In this document: positions 1 through 5,985 of the stretch, in pieces
How positions within the stretch are numbered: the stretch's first letter is position 1
Layout: each line of letters begins with the position of its first letter
Virus record (IMG/VR): IMGVR_UViG_3300020467_000031
Coordinates: 1-27,771 of that record
Strand: one strand, 5' to 3'
Length of the DNA stretch: 27,771 nt
Source: a virus
The notes under the pieces: generated by a model
The model's database searches: none
Seen by the model: the letters and a program-made list of their open reading frames with translations, nothing else
What the model was told of the DNA's origin: nothing
Program-made: the position numbers and the translations under genes

Positions 1-131
1 CATTGTGGAAGAGTAAGAACTCTTCTCTGAACATCAAATGATGCTGTGTCAACTGCCTTATGCTCAATGATAAGATTCTCAGTTGCTAGTAACTTGGCAA
101 GGTTGCCTTTGATTTCAATGTTGACTGGCAT
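1..131 (-). CDS. N-terminus of a conserved marine T4-like phage protein, probably metallopeptidase-like (cut by window edge)
   Basis: An open frame starts at the ATG at 131-129 on the minus strand and runs off the left edge, giving about 43 residues. It begins MPVNIEIKGNLAKLLATENL and reaches an RRVLTLPQ segment. The pattern GNLAKLLATENL, then an H..A.FD segment, then a LTLP-W segment is one I recall from a conserved marine T4-like phage protein whose later part carries a metallopeptidase-like helix (GHEVGHAL type). That catalytic part lies outside the window, so the enzyme function is inferred from family memory only. A sigma70-like promoter lies just upstream (155-183). The start is the first ATG in a clearly coding frame. 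Confidence 0.6.
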   Translation of the reverse strand, partial: MPVNIEIKGNLAKLLATENLIIEHKAVDTASFDVQRRVLTLPQ

Positions 132-154
132 TATATTTGGTGTATATACTATTC

Positions 155-183
155 ATTATAGTCACAACTATTCTATATGTACA
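155..183 (-). promoter_or_regulatory. sigma70-like promoter upstream of the partial gene at 1-131
   Basis: On the minus strand TGTACA (183-178) is followed by exactly 17 bases and then a perfect TATAAT (160-155). The ATG of the next gene is 24 bases after the -10 box. The -10 box is perfect and the -35 box matches TTGACA at 4 of 6 positions. This would be read by host RNA polymerase, as expected for early or middle transcription, unlike the TATAAATA boxes of the fibre genes. It is a sequence match only. Confidence 0.45.
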
Positions 184-209
184 CCCCCATGTGCCAATAT
201 TATTATTGT

Positions 210-629
210 CTAGTATGATTTCGCTTCGAGAGGATAAGTTTCGATTCTCTTTTCAAGCGTGTGAGAAACTGCGAGCGTCTCTTCCTCGCCTGTCTCAATG
301 CCTGTGGTCGCTTTCTTGGTTTGGCAACCTTTTTGGAGTGATGTATCCAGTTTGGTATATTCATGTTCCTGTAGTATTCTTATATTATAGAGTTGATTGA
401 TACAAACATTGATTGCTCTACCCTCTGCATTGCAACCGACACACACACTCATGTACCCACCTGATACAAATGAGATCACACCACAGTCAGGTTTGCTTGG
501 TTGCATCACACCATTGAGACAAAGAAAGCACTCAACTATGTCTCCAACCTTGAACTCTCCTATCTCCCAACGAGGGTCTAGATCTTGATTCCCATAGTTC
601 TCTGGTCTAGGTGGGTGCGGTATCGCCAT
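210..629 (-). CDS. small cysteine-rich hypothetical protein
   Basis: This 139-residue protein begins MAIPHPPRPENYGNQDLDPR and I do not recognise its function. The segment around residues 20-50 (W.IGEFKVGDIVECF..) looks like the start of a small SH3/KOW-type beta-barrel (FKVGDIV pattern). Seven cysteines occur, including C-x2-C pairs in ECFLC and in VCVGC, so metal binding or disulfides are possible. The C-terminal third is charged and polar. It starts at an ATG that overlaps the plus-strand ATG at 628 on the palindrome CCATGG. A sigma70-like promoter (652-680) lies directly upstream, and no clear Shine-Dalgarno sequence is visible. It lies beside a probable peptidase gene, away from the tail operon. 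Confidence 0.65.
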   Translation of the reverse strand: MAIPHPPRPENYGNQDLDPRWEIGEFKVGDIVECFLCLNGVMQPSKPDCGVISFVSGGYMSVCVGCNAEGRAINVCINQLYNIRILQEHEYTKLDTSLQKGCQTKKATTGIETGEEETLAVSHTLEKRIETYPLEAKSY

Positions 630-651
630 GGAGGTGCTAATATATGGAAGT

Positions 652-680
652 AGTATAGATAATATTATGAAATTTGTCTA
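652..680 (-). promoter_or_regulatory. sigma70-like promoter for the gene at 210-629, lying across the start of the divergent gene
   Basis: On the minus strand TAGACA (680-675, 5 of 6 to TTGACA) is followed by 17 bases and TATACT (657-652, 5 of 6 to TATAAT). Transcription would begin about 15 bases before the ATG at 629. The site overlaps the ATG at 667 of the plus-strand gene, so opposite transcription could interfere. This is a sequence match only. Confidence 0.4.
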
Positions 681-1635
681 CTGGGGTGCTGTAAATAGTG
701 GTAGTGACCACTTGAACAGAATGTTTGAGTTCAATGAACGACAACATGTGTTCTTCACTAATAGTACCTATAAATTTGATAGATATATTTATCCAGAACC
801 TAAGAAACAAGAGTGGTATCACTATTACAAACCACGAAATGAAAACAAATTAGTTAGAGTATTATATAGAACAACTAGGGTAAAAAACCCTTTGAAAGAG
901 GAATCATATAGTTATATGGAAAAATATAATTTTGTAGATCATAGAACCACAGAATTTTATAAAAATAAAACTATCACAGACAGTTCTGATAGACGAGGAT
1001 TGGATAAACTAATCACTAATATTGATGATTATGAACCATTCTTGAATCATGCACCAAATACATGGGAGTTTGCTTTAGACGATATGTTTGATGGAGAGAT
1101 ACTCATAAGACCACATCATCTATTAGGTATCGTAAACTATCAACGAACATATATTACTACAGCAAAAATAATATCACTACTCAAAAATACCACGAATATC
1201 GTGCCTTACAAAGTAAACATCATTGATAGTATGATAAGTAAATTGAATATGTTTGACCCACCAAAGCAATCTAAGAAATATACGAAACAAACTGGTAGAC
1301 CTGTATTTTTCAAGACAATAATAGACGCATATAAAAGGGATAAAGAGATCGTGTGGAATCATCTAGACGATTTTACTAAACAGCAAAGAGATATAGAACA
1401 AGCATTACAAGACTATAATATACCTTACGATTACATGAACCTTGATGAGGACGATTATAGTCAGTTTGGTTGTAAAATTGTTTTAGATAAAAAATACTCA
1501 CACCCGAATTTTGATTCAGATAATCCAGTTGTAGAGCATAAACGTAAGATGCTTGAGGATATTGCAAATGAGTATGTGACAGTTCGTGGATTGACAGACA
1601 CTCGTTTATCTGGTAGAATAACCGACATGATATAG
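667..1635 (+). CDS. paralogue 1 of an unknown pair flanking kdsB; possibly sulfotransferase-like
   Basis: The open frame extends up to an ATG at 628, but I choose the ATG at 667 (322 residues). From there the N-terminus MKFVYWGAVNSG lines up with MKYTYFGGVKSG of the gene at 2340, whereas the 13 residues before it have no counterpart. Two further blocks match that paralogue: NIVPYKVNIID near residues 177-187, and a C-terminal YNIPYDYMNLDEDDY near 250-264. I do not know the family for certain. A short N-terminal beta strand followed by G-A-V-N-S-G, and a later segment with a D-x3-S spacing (IDSMIS), are weakly like the two PAPS-binding motifs of sulfotransferases, but the usual Lys/Arg-Ser-Gly-Thr is degenerate. 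The kdsB gene follows after 6 bases. No convincing promoter was found for this plus-strand cassette. Confidence 0.7.
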   Translation: MKFVYWGAVNSGSDHLNRMFEFNERQHVFFTNSTYKFDRYIYPEPKKQEWYHYYKPRNENKLVRVLYRTTRVKNPLKEESYSYMEKYNFVDHRTTEFYKNKTITDSSDRRGLDKLITNIDDYEPFLNHAPNTWEFALDDMFDGEILIRPHHLLGIVNYQRTYITTAKIISLLKNTTNIVPYKVNIIDSMISKLNMFDPPKQSKKYTKQTGRPVFFKTIIDAYKRDKEIVWNHLDDFTKQQRDIEQALQDYNIPYDYMNLDEDDYSQFGCKIVLDKKYSHPNFDSDNPVVEHKRKMLEDIANEYVTVRGLTDTRLSGRITDMI

Positions 1636-1641
1636 TACCAC

Positions 1642-2343
1642 ATGTATCAAAACAAAAAAATTATCTGTGTTATCCCTGCTAGATTGGGTTCTAGTCGATT
1701 TCCTAATAAACCACTTGCTAAGATCAAGGGTAGAGAAATGGTGCTGAGAGTGGCAGATATAGCAAAGCAGTCTGAGTATCTTGATGGAATAATTATTGCA
1801 ACTGAAGATAAGATCATACAAGATTTAGCAAATGAAAATGGTTATGACAGTATAGTTACCTCTTCACACTATACATGTACTCATAGAGTTGCTGAAGTCG
1901 CTGGAGATCTGCTGGCGGATTTTATTTTCAACCTGCAAGGTGACGAACCACTCACCGACCCGAAATGGATTGACGATATGATACGATATGGTGTTGATAA
2001 TAATATAGACGTACTTCAATCATCTAGAGAACTAGAACCAGAGGAGATAGAGGACGAAGATGTTGTCAAAATGATTTTGAATAACGGGGTTGTCACTCAC
2101 ATGCAGAGAAAATGTGATGTGATATGTGATAATATTGTCACTCAGTTAGGATTATACATGTATAAGAAAGATGTGATCGTGGACTTTCCTAATTGTGATA
2201 TGACATTTGTTCAGTATTGGCATGGTCTCGATACCATAGGATTCTGTGGTAAGTATGATGTAGTGCCATTTGATTTGAAATGTGGCAAAGTCAGAGCAGT
2301 TGATCGCCCACATCATATAGACGAAGTAGAAGAGCAATTATGA
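1642..2343 (+). CDS. kdsB: CMP-Kdo synthetase-like cytidylyltransferase
   Basis: This 233-residue protein fits 3-deoxy-manno-octulosonate cytidylyltransferase (KdsB), which joins CTP and Kdo to make CMP-Kdo in the cytoplasm for lipopolysaccharide or capsule synthesis. Visible signatures are the N-terminal nucleotide loop IPARLGSSRFPNKPLAKIKG (residues 11-30, with R14, R19 and K23), the THRVAE segment near 80-85, the metal-binding QGDEP at 99-103, LGLYMYKKDVI near 169-179, and AVDRPHHIDEVE at 219-230, whose Asp221 matches the second metal-binding Asp of E. coli KdsB. It is slightly short for the family (about 245-250). The usual FSR..IP segment is altered to MQRK, and the EQLR segment is replaced, so a different 2-keto sugar acid is possible. 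Its stop overlaps the next ATG (ATGA). Confidence 0.85.
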   Translation: MYQNKKIICVIPARLGSSRFPNKPLAKIKGREMVLRVADIAKQSEYLDGIIIATEDKIIQDLANENGYDSIVTSSHYTCTHRVAEVAGDLLADFIFNLQGDEPLTDPKWIDDMIRYGVDNNIDVLQSSRELEPEEIEDEDVVKMILNNGVVTHMQRKCDVICDNIVTQLGLYMYKKDVIVDFPNCDMTFVQYWHGLDTIGFCGKYDVVPFDLKCGKVRAVDRPHHIDEVEEQL

Positions 2344-3161
2344 AATATACCTATTTTGGCGGTGTCAAAAGTGGTAAGTTTTTTATCAGAAGTTTATTCC
2401 AATATAATCAGAAGTCTTACTCACTTTTAAATGCAGGTTACATTCCATTTACTATCATAACGAAACCATGTGGTAATGGTTATCACTCATACGAATGGAA
2501 TTGGGAAGATAAATTTTCACACGAACTCAAGAGTTGGTATGAAGTAAGACATTTAGAAACTATAGACGAAGTATTGTCTCAAAGATCGGAGAACTCTGGC
2601 ATGAGTTTTGCTGATAAAAATAAGTTTGCTAAGTTTCCAGTAAATTTATATAAAATGTTTTCACGAATATATGAGTCAGATATAGTAGTCAACCCACTTA
2701 CATCATTAGGATATTGCTCTGGTGTTGGTAGCAGGGAAATGAATTGGAATATGAGAATGAGACGACCACCAATGAATGTAGATTTGGAATATAGTTTAAA
2801 CGAACTTAGGAATAGATGTAATATCTTAGTATATAAAGAAAATTTGTATGATTGGGTTCATAACTTTTTTCTTGAGGGTTCTACAAAAGTATTAGAAGAA
2901 CGAGGAGAAGATGGATATGTTGAATTTATCACGAATAATATCAATGAATCACGAAGATTTGAAAAATACTTGAAAAATTTGCTAGAGTACTATAAAATAC
3001 CTTATGAGACCTTTAGTCTTGACACAGGAGATTATTGTAAAACTTTCGGATTGAGTAAAAGTATAGATATATCATTGCATGATAATCGTTTCACCTTTCT
3101 ACCTCACATACTACGAGAAAAAGCAAAAACATGGACGGAAAATTATCTACTGAATCACTAA
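2340..3161 (+). CDS. paralogue 2 of the unknown pair flanking kdsB; possibly sulfotransferase-like
   Basis: This 273-residue protein is related to the one at 667. Shared blocks are MKYTYFGGVKSG (1-12), NILVYKENLYDW (161-172) and YYKIPYETFSLDTGDY (217-232). The segment IVVNPLTSLGY (115-125) also lines up with ILIRPHHLLGI of the paralogue. The GGVKSG turn near the N-terminus is compatible with a phosphosulfate or phosphate-binding loop, and NILVYKEN sits where sulfotransferases have their RNP motif, but Ser and Pro of that motif are absent. I therefore keep the function open. The gene starts by ATGA overlap with kdsB and its 3' end overlaps the next gene by 31 bases, so the four cassette genes are probably co-translated. 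Confidence 0.75.
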   Translation: MKYTYFGGVKSGKFFIRSLFQYNQKSYSLLNAGYIPFTIITKPCGNGYHSYEWNWEDKFSHELKSWYEVRHLETIDEVLSQRSENSGMSFADKNKFAKFPVNLYKMFSRIYESDIVVNPLTSLGYCSGVGSREMNWNMRMRRPPMNVDLEYSLNELRNRCNILVYKENLYDWVHNFFLEGSTKVLEERGEDGYVEFITNNINESRRFEKYLKNLLEYYKIPYETFSLDTGDYCKTFGLSKSIDISLHDNRFTFLPHILREKAKTWTENYLLNH

Positions 3162-3976
3162 AATTATTTTCTGATGCAAAACGAATTGCATTGATAGGTA
3201 ATGGTGGTAATCTTGCTATCGCTCAACACATGGCAAGTGATATCTATCGTCACACTGGTAAATTTTGTTTTGCTCCTGATAGTATTAGTCTTACTGCTTT
3301 AGGTGGTGATGGAGATTGGAAACACGAATGGATAAGATATGCTAATAAAGGTGCTGATCTTATCATAGGTATCACTTGTCGTGTCAATAGTCCTCTCACA
3401 CAAGAATTGGAAAAAATATCAATCACCGCACCCTATGGTGGTTCAACAGAAACACTACTCATAGCACCAGATAAACATGAAACGATAGAAACGATTGTAA
3501 TTGATGCGACACACTATCATCATTTTGAAGTGAAAGCTTTATCAACAATATATGAAATAATGGAACAGACTGGAGTTATATTACCAGAACTACCCAAAGT
3601 TGTACAAAGATATAATGATGTAACTGAGAAAAGAGACGACATATACTGTATTGATATTGATGGTACATTGACTGAACCTCATGATGGTAGTCCATGGGAT
3701 GCTATACCAAGAAGAGATCGTATTAAAAAAGTAAATAAACTATATGAGGATGGTTCTACAATATATCTTATGACTGCAAGAGGATTTATTCATAGTACTG
3801 GTAGGTATCCAGATGACATAAATTGCCAACAACGTGAAGCAGATTATCATTGTAGATCAAGAACTGAAGCACAACTTGCTAGTTGGGGTGTAAAGTATCA
3901 TAAGTTATTCTTTGGTAAACCAAGAGCAAACAAATATATTGATGACCGAGGCATACATGATAGTGATTTCTTTTAG
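3131..3976 (+). CDS. fusion of GmhA-like SIS sugar isomerase domain and HAD phosphatase domain
   Basis: The protein has 281 residues and two domains. Residues 1-155 are a SIS domain close to sedoheptulose-7-phosphate isomerase (GmhA): GNGGNLAIAQHMASDIY at 23-39, SISLTALGGDGDW at 51-63, and a C-terminal helix HHFEVKALSTIYEIME at 130-145. Residues 168-281 are a HAD phosphatase: DIDGTL at 175-180 supplies the nucleophile and acid/base Asp pair, MTARG at 214-218 is motif II, and FGKP (261-264) plus IDDRG (270-274) give the motif III Lys and motif IV Asp pair. SIS and HAD enzymes act in both heptose (GmhA/GmhB) and Kdo (KdsD/KdsC) nucleotide pathways, so beside kdsB this is probably a two-step sugar-phosphate enzyme. 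The N-terminus is shorter than in GmhA. Its stop overlaps the stop of the opposing gene. Confidence 0.8.
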   Translation: MDGKLSTESLKLFSDAKRIALIGNGGNLAIAQHMASDIYRHTGKFCFAPDSISLTALGGDGDWKHEWIRYANKGADLIIGITCRVNSPLTQELEKISITAPYGGSTETLLIAPDKHETIETIVIDATHYHHFEVKALSTIYEIMEQTGVILPELPKVVQRYNDVTEKRDDIYCIDIDGTLTEPHDGSPWDAIPRRDRIKKVNKLYEDGSTIYLMTARGFIHSTGRYPDDINCQQREADYHCRSRTEAQLASWGVKYHKLFFGKPRANKYIDDRGIHDSDFF

Positions 3977-4977
3977 AGTTTATTGTAAAGGTCTGATACT
4001 ACCTGTGAACATTTAGAATTATACGTTTTTTCAACCTTTTCCTTTAAGTAGAGGTAAGCATTTTCATATTCACTCTGGATCGGTGATCCAAACCTACCAT
4101 CAATTATAAAATGATTATCAAAAAGGTCTTGGTATAATACTTCTGGTGACTTTATAACATCAAGACCCAACATTTTACTTGTTAGAAACTTTCTGTCCTG
4201 CTGGTGAAGAGTGTCCCACTTCTCCGTGAGATGAAAAAATTCTTTTTGTATATCATTCAGATAATCATATCCCCACTTCAGATATAATAATACTGAGGAA
4301 CCAAATCTTTCTTGTTCATGTGGTTTCTTAGTTCTATACTTTGTGATGTCATCATAGACATGTACCTGCCGATCTAAGAACTCAGCATAATATACATCTG
4401 TACCTGGCCATGGTATAAAGATATGCTCATGTTGTAACAAGAGTGTTGCTAATGTATATTGTCTCGTTTCTGGATCAGACATCTGGATGACGGTGCTGGA
4501 TTCACCCAGGTTCAATTTATCCCAATGCTTCCATATGTCACAACTACGCCATGGTACTAAGAATGTAATAGGTCGTGGTGCATCATCTATAATACGTTGT
4601 ACACTTTCATATTCTTCCTCTCTTATGGTACATTGATCATCTCTAGGTAGAAAAAATAACGATCCAGCAGGTAAAGCATAAAACTCTGGCGTATTCTCTT
4701 GAGCATATGCTATCTTACCAAGTTCCCATAAAAAAGGTGCTGTACCGTAATATGGTACGACACCTCTTTGTTGATTTACCAGTCTCTTGTAGTGATAATC
4801 AGACCAAGCATATACTTTATTGCTATTGAATGTACCTTTCTTAGTATAAAGGTAATCATTCCTACCTAATGCTTCTCTGCATACACCTGGTAGAATGCCA
4901 AAATCAAAAAAGGTACCTTGGTTCAATCCAAGATACCTACACATGGTATGATGCCACTTATCTGATCTATCTGCCAT
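3973..4977 (-). CDS. GT-B-like glycosyltransferase candidate
   Basis: This is a 334-residue soluble protein without signal peptide or membrane segment. Residues 104-208 carry the best clue: AGSLFFLPRDD (104-114), an acidic-aromatic stretch, PITFLVPWRSCDI (136-148), then HEHIFIPWPGTDVYYAEFLD (183-202) followed by RQVHVYDD. This resembles the nucleotide-sugar half of GT-B-fold polysaccharide glycosyltransferases, in which a strand ends in a G-T/S turn followed by a YA..LG helix. I infer transfer of an activated sugar, fitting the CMP-sugar and sugar-phosphate enzymes next door on the other strand. The acceptor cannot be told. The start is the ATG after a short A-rich spacer following the fibre-region gene at 5000. 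The gene converges on the plus-strand cassette. Confidence 0.6.
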   Translation of the reverse strand: MADRSDKWHHTMCRYLGLNQGTFFDFGILPGVCREALGRNDYLYTKKGTFNSNKVYAWSDYHYKRLVNQQRGVVPYYGTAPFLWELGKIAYAQENTPEFYALPAGSLFFLPRDDQCTIREEEYESVQRIIDDAPRPITFLVPWRSCDIWKHWDKLNLGESSTVIQMSDPETRQYTLATLLLQHEHIFIPWPGTDVYYAEFLDRQVHVYDDITKYRTKKPHEQERFGSSVLLYLKWGYDYLNDIQKEFFHLTEKWDTLHQQDRKFLTSKMLGLDVIKSPEVLYQDLFDNHFIIDGRFGSPIQSEYENAYLYLKEKVEKTYNSKCSQVVSDLYNKL

Positions 4978-4999
4978 TATAAAAAAATCAATTTAGTTT

Positions 5000-5530
5000 T
5001 TAGTAACTTCCCTCCGTTGTTACACCTGCTCTCACAAAAGTTTGATGTTTATTTTTTAAGAATTTATCTGCTCTTGGGAATGGTGGTGTCAAACCTGCTT
5101 CCCTCAGTGCCTTATGTCTTGCCTTTCTATCGTCTCCTTTTTCATATAAATCAAAGAATCCTTGTCTTTGTGGTTTCTTACCACTCAATCTAGTGGTCTC
5201 GCCATACAGAGATACAGTCCAAATATTAGATGCTGGTACATTTATTTGTACAGTTTTTCTCTCATCTGGTTTTGTTGGATCGAACTCAGAAGTTGATATT
5301 CCAGCAGCATCAAATTCTCTTGCAGTCCATTCAACCCATGCAGCAGTCGGTGCAGTAGAACCAAATCCAACATTATAAGTTGGAATTCCCTTTGTATTAG
5401 ACACGAAATTTACCTGCTGGTTATTTCGTATCATTTGACCACCATTACCATTAGTCTCTATGGTAGTGGCATAACCATCACCAATGGCTGTCAAATGATC
5501 ATTTTGGTAATTTCCTTCTGAAGTAATCAT
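5000..5530 (-). CDS. hypothetical small protein at the end of the fibre cluster
   Basis: This is a 176-residue protein of unknown function. The N-terminal half is rich in Asn, Gly and Thr (for example ETNGNGGQMIRNNQQVNFVS), like the beta-rich fibre proteins before it. A middle segment VQINVPASNIWTVSLYGETT looks like beta strands. The C-terminal 60 residues are basic and helical (KGDDRKARHKALREAGLTPP), which is unlike a fibre. It could be a fibre-associated structural protein or a fibre assembly factor; neither can be shown. The start is an ATG 18 bases after a weak late-promoter-like GATAAAAA that contains the stop of the previous gene. No Shine-Dalgarno sequence is visible. Confidence 0.65.
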   Translation of the reverse strand: MITSEGNYQNDHLTAIGDGYATTIETNGNGGQMIRNNQQVNFVSNTKGIPTYNVGFGSTAPTAAWVEWTAREFDAAGISTSEFDPTKPDERKTVQINVPASNIWTVSLYGETTRLSGKKPQRQGFFDLYEKGDDRKARHKALREAGLTPPFPRADKFLKNKHQTFVRAGVTTEGSY

Positions 5531-5548
5531 TGGTTAAAGACTGTGTTT

Positions 5549-5556
5549 TTTTTATC
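5549..5556 (-). promoter_or_regulatory. weak late-promoter-like box for the gene at 5000-5530
   Basis: The minus strand reads GATAAAAA, two changes from TATAAATA. The stop TAA of the gene at 5552-5956 lies at the same position in the box as in the stronger promoters of this array. The ATG follows after 18 bases. On its own the match is poor; its placement is the main support. Confidence 0.25.
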
Positions 5557-5956
5557 TACCGTCCCAGTCACCATTCATTGATGAGTCGGTAGTAGTACGA
5601 GCAAAAGCGACTGTTTTTGTGTTCTCCACAAGAATTGCATCTACATCATAATCATCTAACAAACCTTTTTCTAGTAAGATTTGTACCAAACCTACATTAG
5701 AAATATCAACAGTACTTTGATCAATTGGGTGCCATAATCTATGATGAGTATAATCTGATACCGTACCATAATCACCATTCACTGCATTTGCATAAATGGT
5801 ACGAGAATGTTCTACCACATCAGTTGGACTTGCTGTAAACGAGACATAATCTGAATCAGTAATTTCAGCAAAATTAACTTCTAATGTAATAGCATTTTTA
5901 TCGTCATTTGCCCAAACTGGGTTTCTTGCATCAGTGACTGTAAAATTAACTGCCAT
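5552..5956 (-). CDS. hypothetical small protein in the fibre cluster
   Basis: This is a 134-residue acidic protein, beginning MAVNFTVTDARNPVWANDDK, with alternating hydrophobic residues suggesting beta sheet. A central HHRLWHPIDQ segment and a helix-like VGLVQILLEKGLLDDYD follow. It is not a repeat-type fibre, and I do not recognise the family. In marine myoviruses small proteins of this kind are often found between fibre genes, so a tail-fibre accessory or host-specificity role is an inference from position. It has its own late-type promoter (5978-5985) and a GAAGGT sequence 11 bases before the ATG that could serve as ribosome binding site, so independent late expression is likely. Confidence 0.7.
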   Translation of the reverse strand: MAVNFTVTDARNPVWANDDKNAITLEVNFAEITDSDYVSFTASPTDVVEHSRTIYANAVNGDYGTVSDYTHHRLWHPIDQSTVDISNVGLVQILLEKGLLDDYDVDAILVENTKTVAFARTTTDSSMNGDWDGR

Positions 5957-5977
5957 AGTTTTTAGAACCTTCGATTT

Positions 5978-5985
5978 TATTTATG
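5978..5985 (-). promoter_or_regulatory. T4-type late promoter box for the gene at 5552-5956
   Basis: The minus strand reads CATAAATA, one change from the T4 late consensus TATAAATA. The internal TAA is also the stop codon of the gene at 5981-6856. The next ATG is 21 bases downstream. Confidence 0.55.

Noticed and set aside
654-661. TATAGATA on the plus strand as a late promoter for the glycan cassette
   Set aside because: It is one base off the consensus but only 5 bases before ATG 667, too close for a late transcript start with a leader.
628-666. Upstream ATG for the first paralogue giving 13 extra residues
   Set aside because: The paralogue at 2340 begins exactly at the residue matching ATG 667; the extra residues have no counterpart and the upstream ATG lies inside the opposite start codon. 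It cannot be excluded, but ATG 667 is favoured.
3977-3999. Bidirectional terminator between the converging genes
   Set aside because: The stop codons overlap, and no GC-rich hairpin followed by a T run is seen around them.
5000-5530. Fibre assembly chaperone function for the 176-residue protein
   Set aside because: The basic helical C-terminus and position would allow it, but no motif of known fibre chaperones such as gp38 or gp57A is visible.
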